A stretch of DNA of 7,062 nucleotides from Dehalococcoidia bacterium UBA1332. GTDB taxonomy: Bacteria > Chloroflexota > Dehalococcoidia > Lucifugimonadales > Lucifugimonadaceae. The notes below the pieces were generated by a model. The model worked only from the letters and a program-made list of their open reading frames with translations. It ran no database searches and had not been told where the DNA came from. Shown here piece after piece: positions 6,262-7,062 of the stretch. Position 1 is the stretch's first letter, and the number at the start of each line of letters is the position of its first letter. A program made the position numbers and the translations under genes. Where the stretch lies: contig DBSW01000012.1 of assembly GCA_002306745.1 (NCBI GenBank), positions 1 through 7,062 on the forward strand. The letters are read 5' to 3'.

Positions 6262-7062
6262 ATGTTGAATCGACTTGCTAATGAAACAAGCCCATATTTA
6301 CTTCAACATAAAAACAATCCTGTCGACTGGTATCCCTGGGGCGATGAAGCTTTTTCAACGGCGCGCGAATTAGATCAGCCAATATTGTTGTCCATTGGGT
6401 ATTCATCATGTCATTGGTGCCATGTAATGGCGCACGAGTCTTTTGAGGACGAGTCGATCGCCGAAATGATGAATAGAAATTTCGTCAATGTAAAAGTGGA
6501 TCGCGAAGAACTTCCAGATGTTGATTCGATCTATATGACTGCAGTTCAGGCAATGACGGGATCAGGTGGATGGCCTTTGACAGTATTTATCACACCGGAT
6601 GGTCATCCATTTTTTGGTGGAACATACTTTCCTCCAGAAGACCGATCACATATGGCTGGATTACCACGGGTTTTGGCGGCTATTTCTGATGCATATACGA
6701 ACAGGCGACAAGAAATTCTCGAAAACTCTCGGGAAATAGCTGCGGTTATCCGTAAGCAATCTAGCCCGTATCCAGCTGAAGATGAGATCGCTGAATCACT
6801 GATTTTTGGTGGCTTCACTAATTTACTTGCTAATGCCGACCTTGAATATGGTGGTACTTCAGGTGCCCCAAAATTCCCTCAACCTATGGTTTATGAACTG
6901 TTATTAAGGTATTGGAAGCGAACTAAGAGTAGCCAGGCATTAGATATCGTAACTTTGACTCTCGAAAAGATGGCCGATGGTGGTATATACGACCAAATTG
7001 GTGGTGGATTTGCTAGATATTCGGTCGATGATAGATGGCTTGTTCCTCATTTTGAAAAAATG
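6262..7062 (+). CDS. DUF255 thioredoxin-domain protein, YyaL/SPATA20 family, C-terminus cut by window edge
   Basis: There are 267 codons without a stop up to the window edge. Family members are about 670-700 residues, so well over half is missing. The N-terminus (NRLANETSPYLLQH, then NPVDWYPWGDEAF) is a textbook match to YyaL and its animal relative SPATA20, which fixes the ATG start. The thioredoxin-like domain holds GYSSCHWCHVM with Cys50 and Cys53 as the CxxC, ESFED (59-63), KVDREELPD (78-86) and the cis-Pro motif GGWPLTVF (Pro105). The helical (alpha/alpha) glycosidase-like domain begins near residue 180 with GGTSGAPKFPQP (197-208) and DGGIYDQIGGGFARY (239-253). The biochemical role of the family is not established, although a thiol-redox or sugar-related activity is often suggested from its domains. 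No signal peptide is seen. It lies 110 bases after the selenoprotein gene on the same strand, so two thioredoxin-fold proteins are adjacent. Unlike its neighbour, both active-site cysteines here are encoded by TGT and TGC. Confidence 0.93.
   Translation, partial: MLNRLANETSPYLLQHKNNPVDWYPWGDEAFSTARELDQPILLSIGYSSCHWCHVMAHESFEDESIAEMMNRNFVNVKVDREELPDVDSIYMTAVQAMTGSGGWPLTVFITPDGHPFFGGTYFPPEDRSHMAGLPRVLAAISDAYTNRRQEILENSREIAAVIRKQSSPYPAEDEIAESLIFGGFTNLLANADLEYGGTSGAPKFPQPMVYELLLRYWKRTKSSQALDIVTLTLEKMADGGIYDQIGGGFARYSVDDRWLVPHFEKM

Noticed and set aside
6603..6818. Minus-strand open frame opposite the DUF255 gene
   Set aside because: It is antisense to an unambiguous YyaL/SPATA20 family coding region and has no domain support.

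Overview
This is a bacterial window of moderate to low GC with compact, intron-free genes in divergent and convergent arrangement. TGA, TAA and TAG all serve as stops. I cannot assign a genus. Close YyaL/SPATA20 and NHLRC2-like relatives together with a uronate-dehydrogenase-like SDR would fit a free-living, probably aerobic bacterium, possibly a marine Chloroflexota-like lineage, but that placement is a guess. There are no tRNA or rRNA genes, insertion sequences, CRISPR arrays or phage genes, and no gene-free stretch longer than about 145 bases.

Layout from left to right: (1) a minus-strand membrane-anchored GAF-domain protein that runs off the left edge (1-765). (2) A divergent plus-strand DEAD-box RNA helicase with a long basic, disordered N-terminal tail (873-2579). 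(3) A convergent minus-strand extended SDR resembling uronate dehydrogenase, starting at TTG (2625-3539). (4) After a 141-base divergent spacer, a plus-strand PHP-type metallohydrolase (3681-4613). (5) A thioredoxin-NHL propeller protein 35 bases downstream (4649-6151). (6) A YyaL/SPATA20-type DUF255 thioredoxin-domain protein that runs off the right edge (6262-7062).

The main discovery is in gene 5. The obvious open frame starts at the ATG at 4796, but homology to the NHLRC2 family continues upstream in the same frame to an ATG at 4649. It is interrupted only by one TGA at 4784-4786. That TGA sits exactly where the family has the first cysteine of the redox CxxC (family motif C-C-I-N-C, here C-TGA-I-N-C). 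Just downstream is a perfect 7-bp hairpin with a 4-base AGTT loop, and the loop begins 25 bases after the TGA. This matches what is expected of a bacterial SECIS element. The best reading is a 500-residue selenoprotein with Sec46 as the catalytic residue.

Genes 5 and 6 are adjacent cytoplasmic thioredoxin-fold proteins, so the right half looks like a thiol/selenol redox neighbourhood. Several genes (GAF, PHP, YyaL) have a -10-like hexamer ending six bases before the ATG and no clear Shine-Dalgarno, which suggests leaderless transcripts. The SDR has an AAGG Shine-Dalgarno instead.
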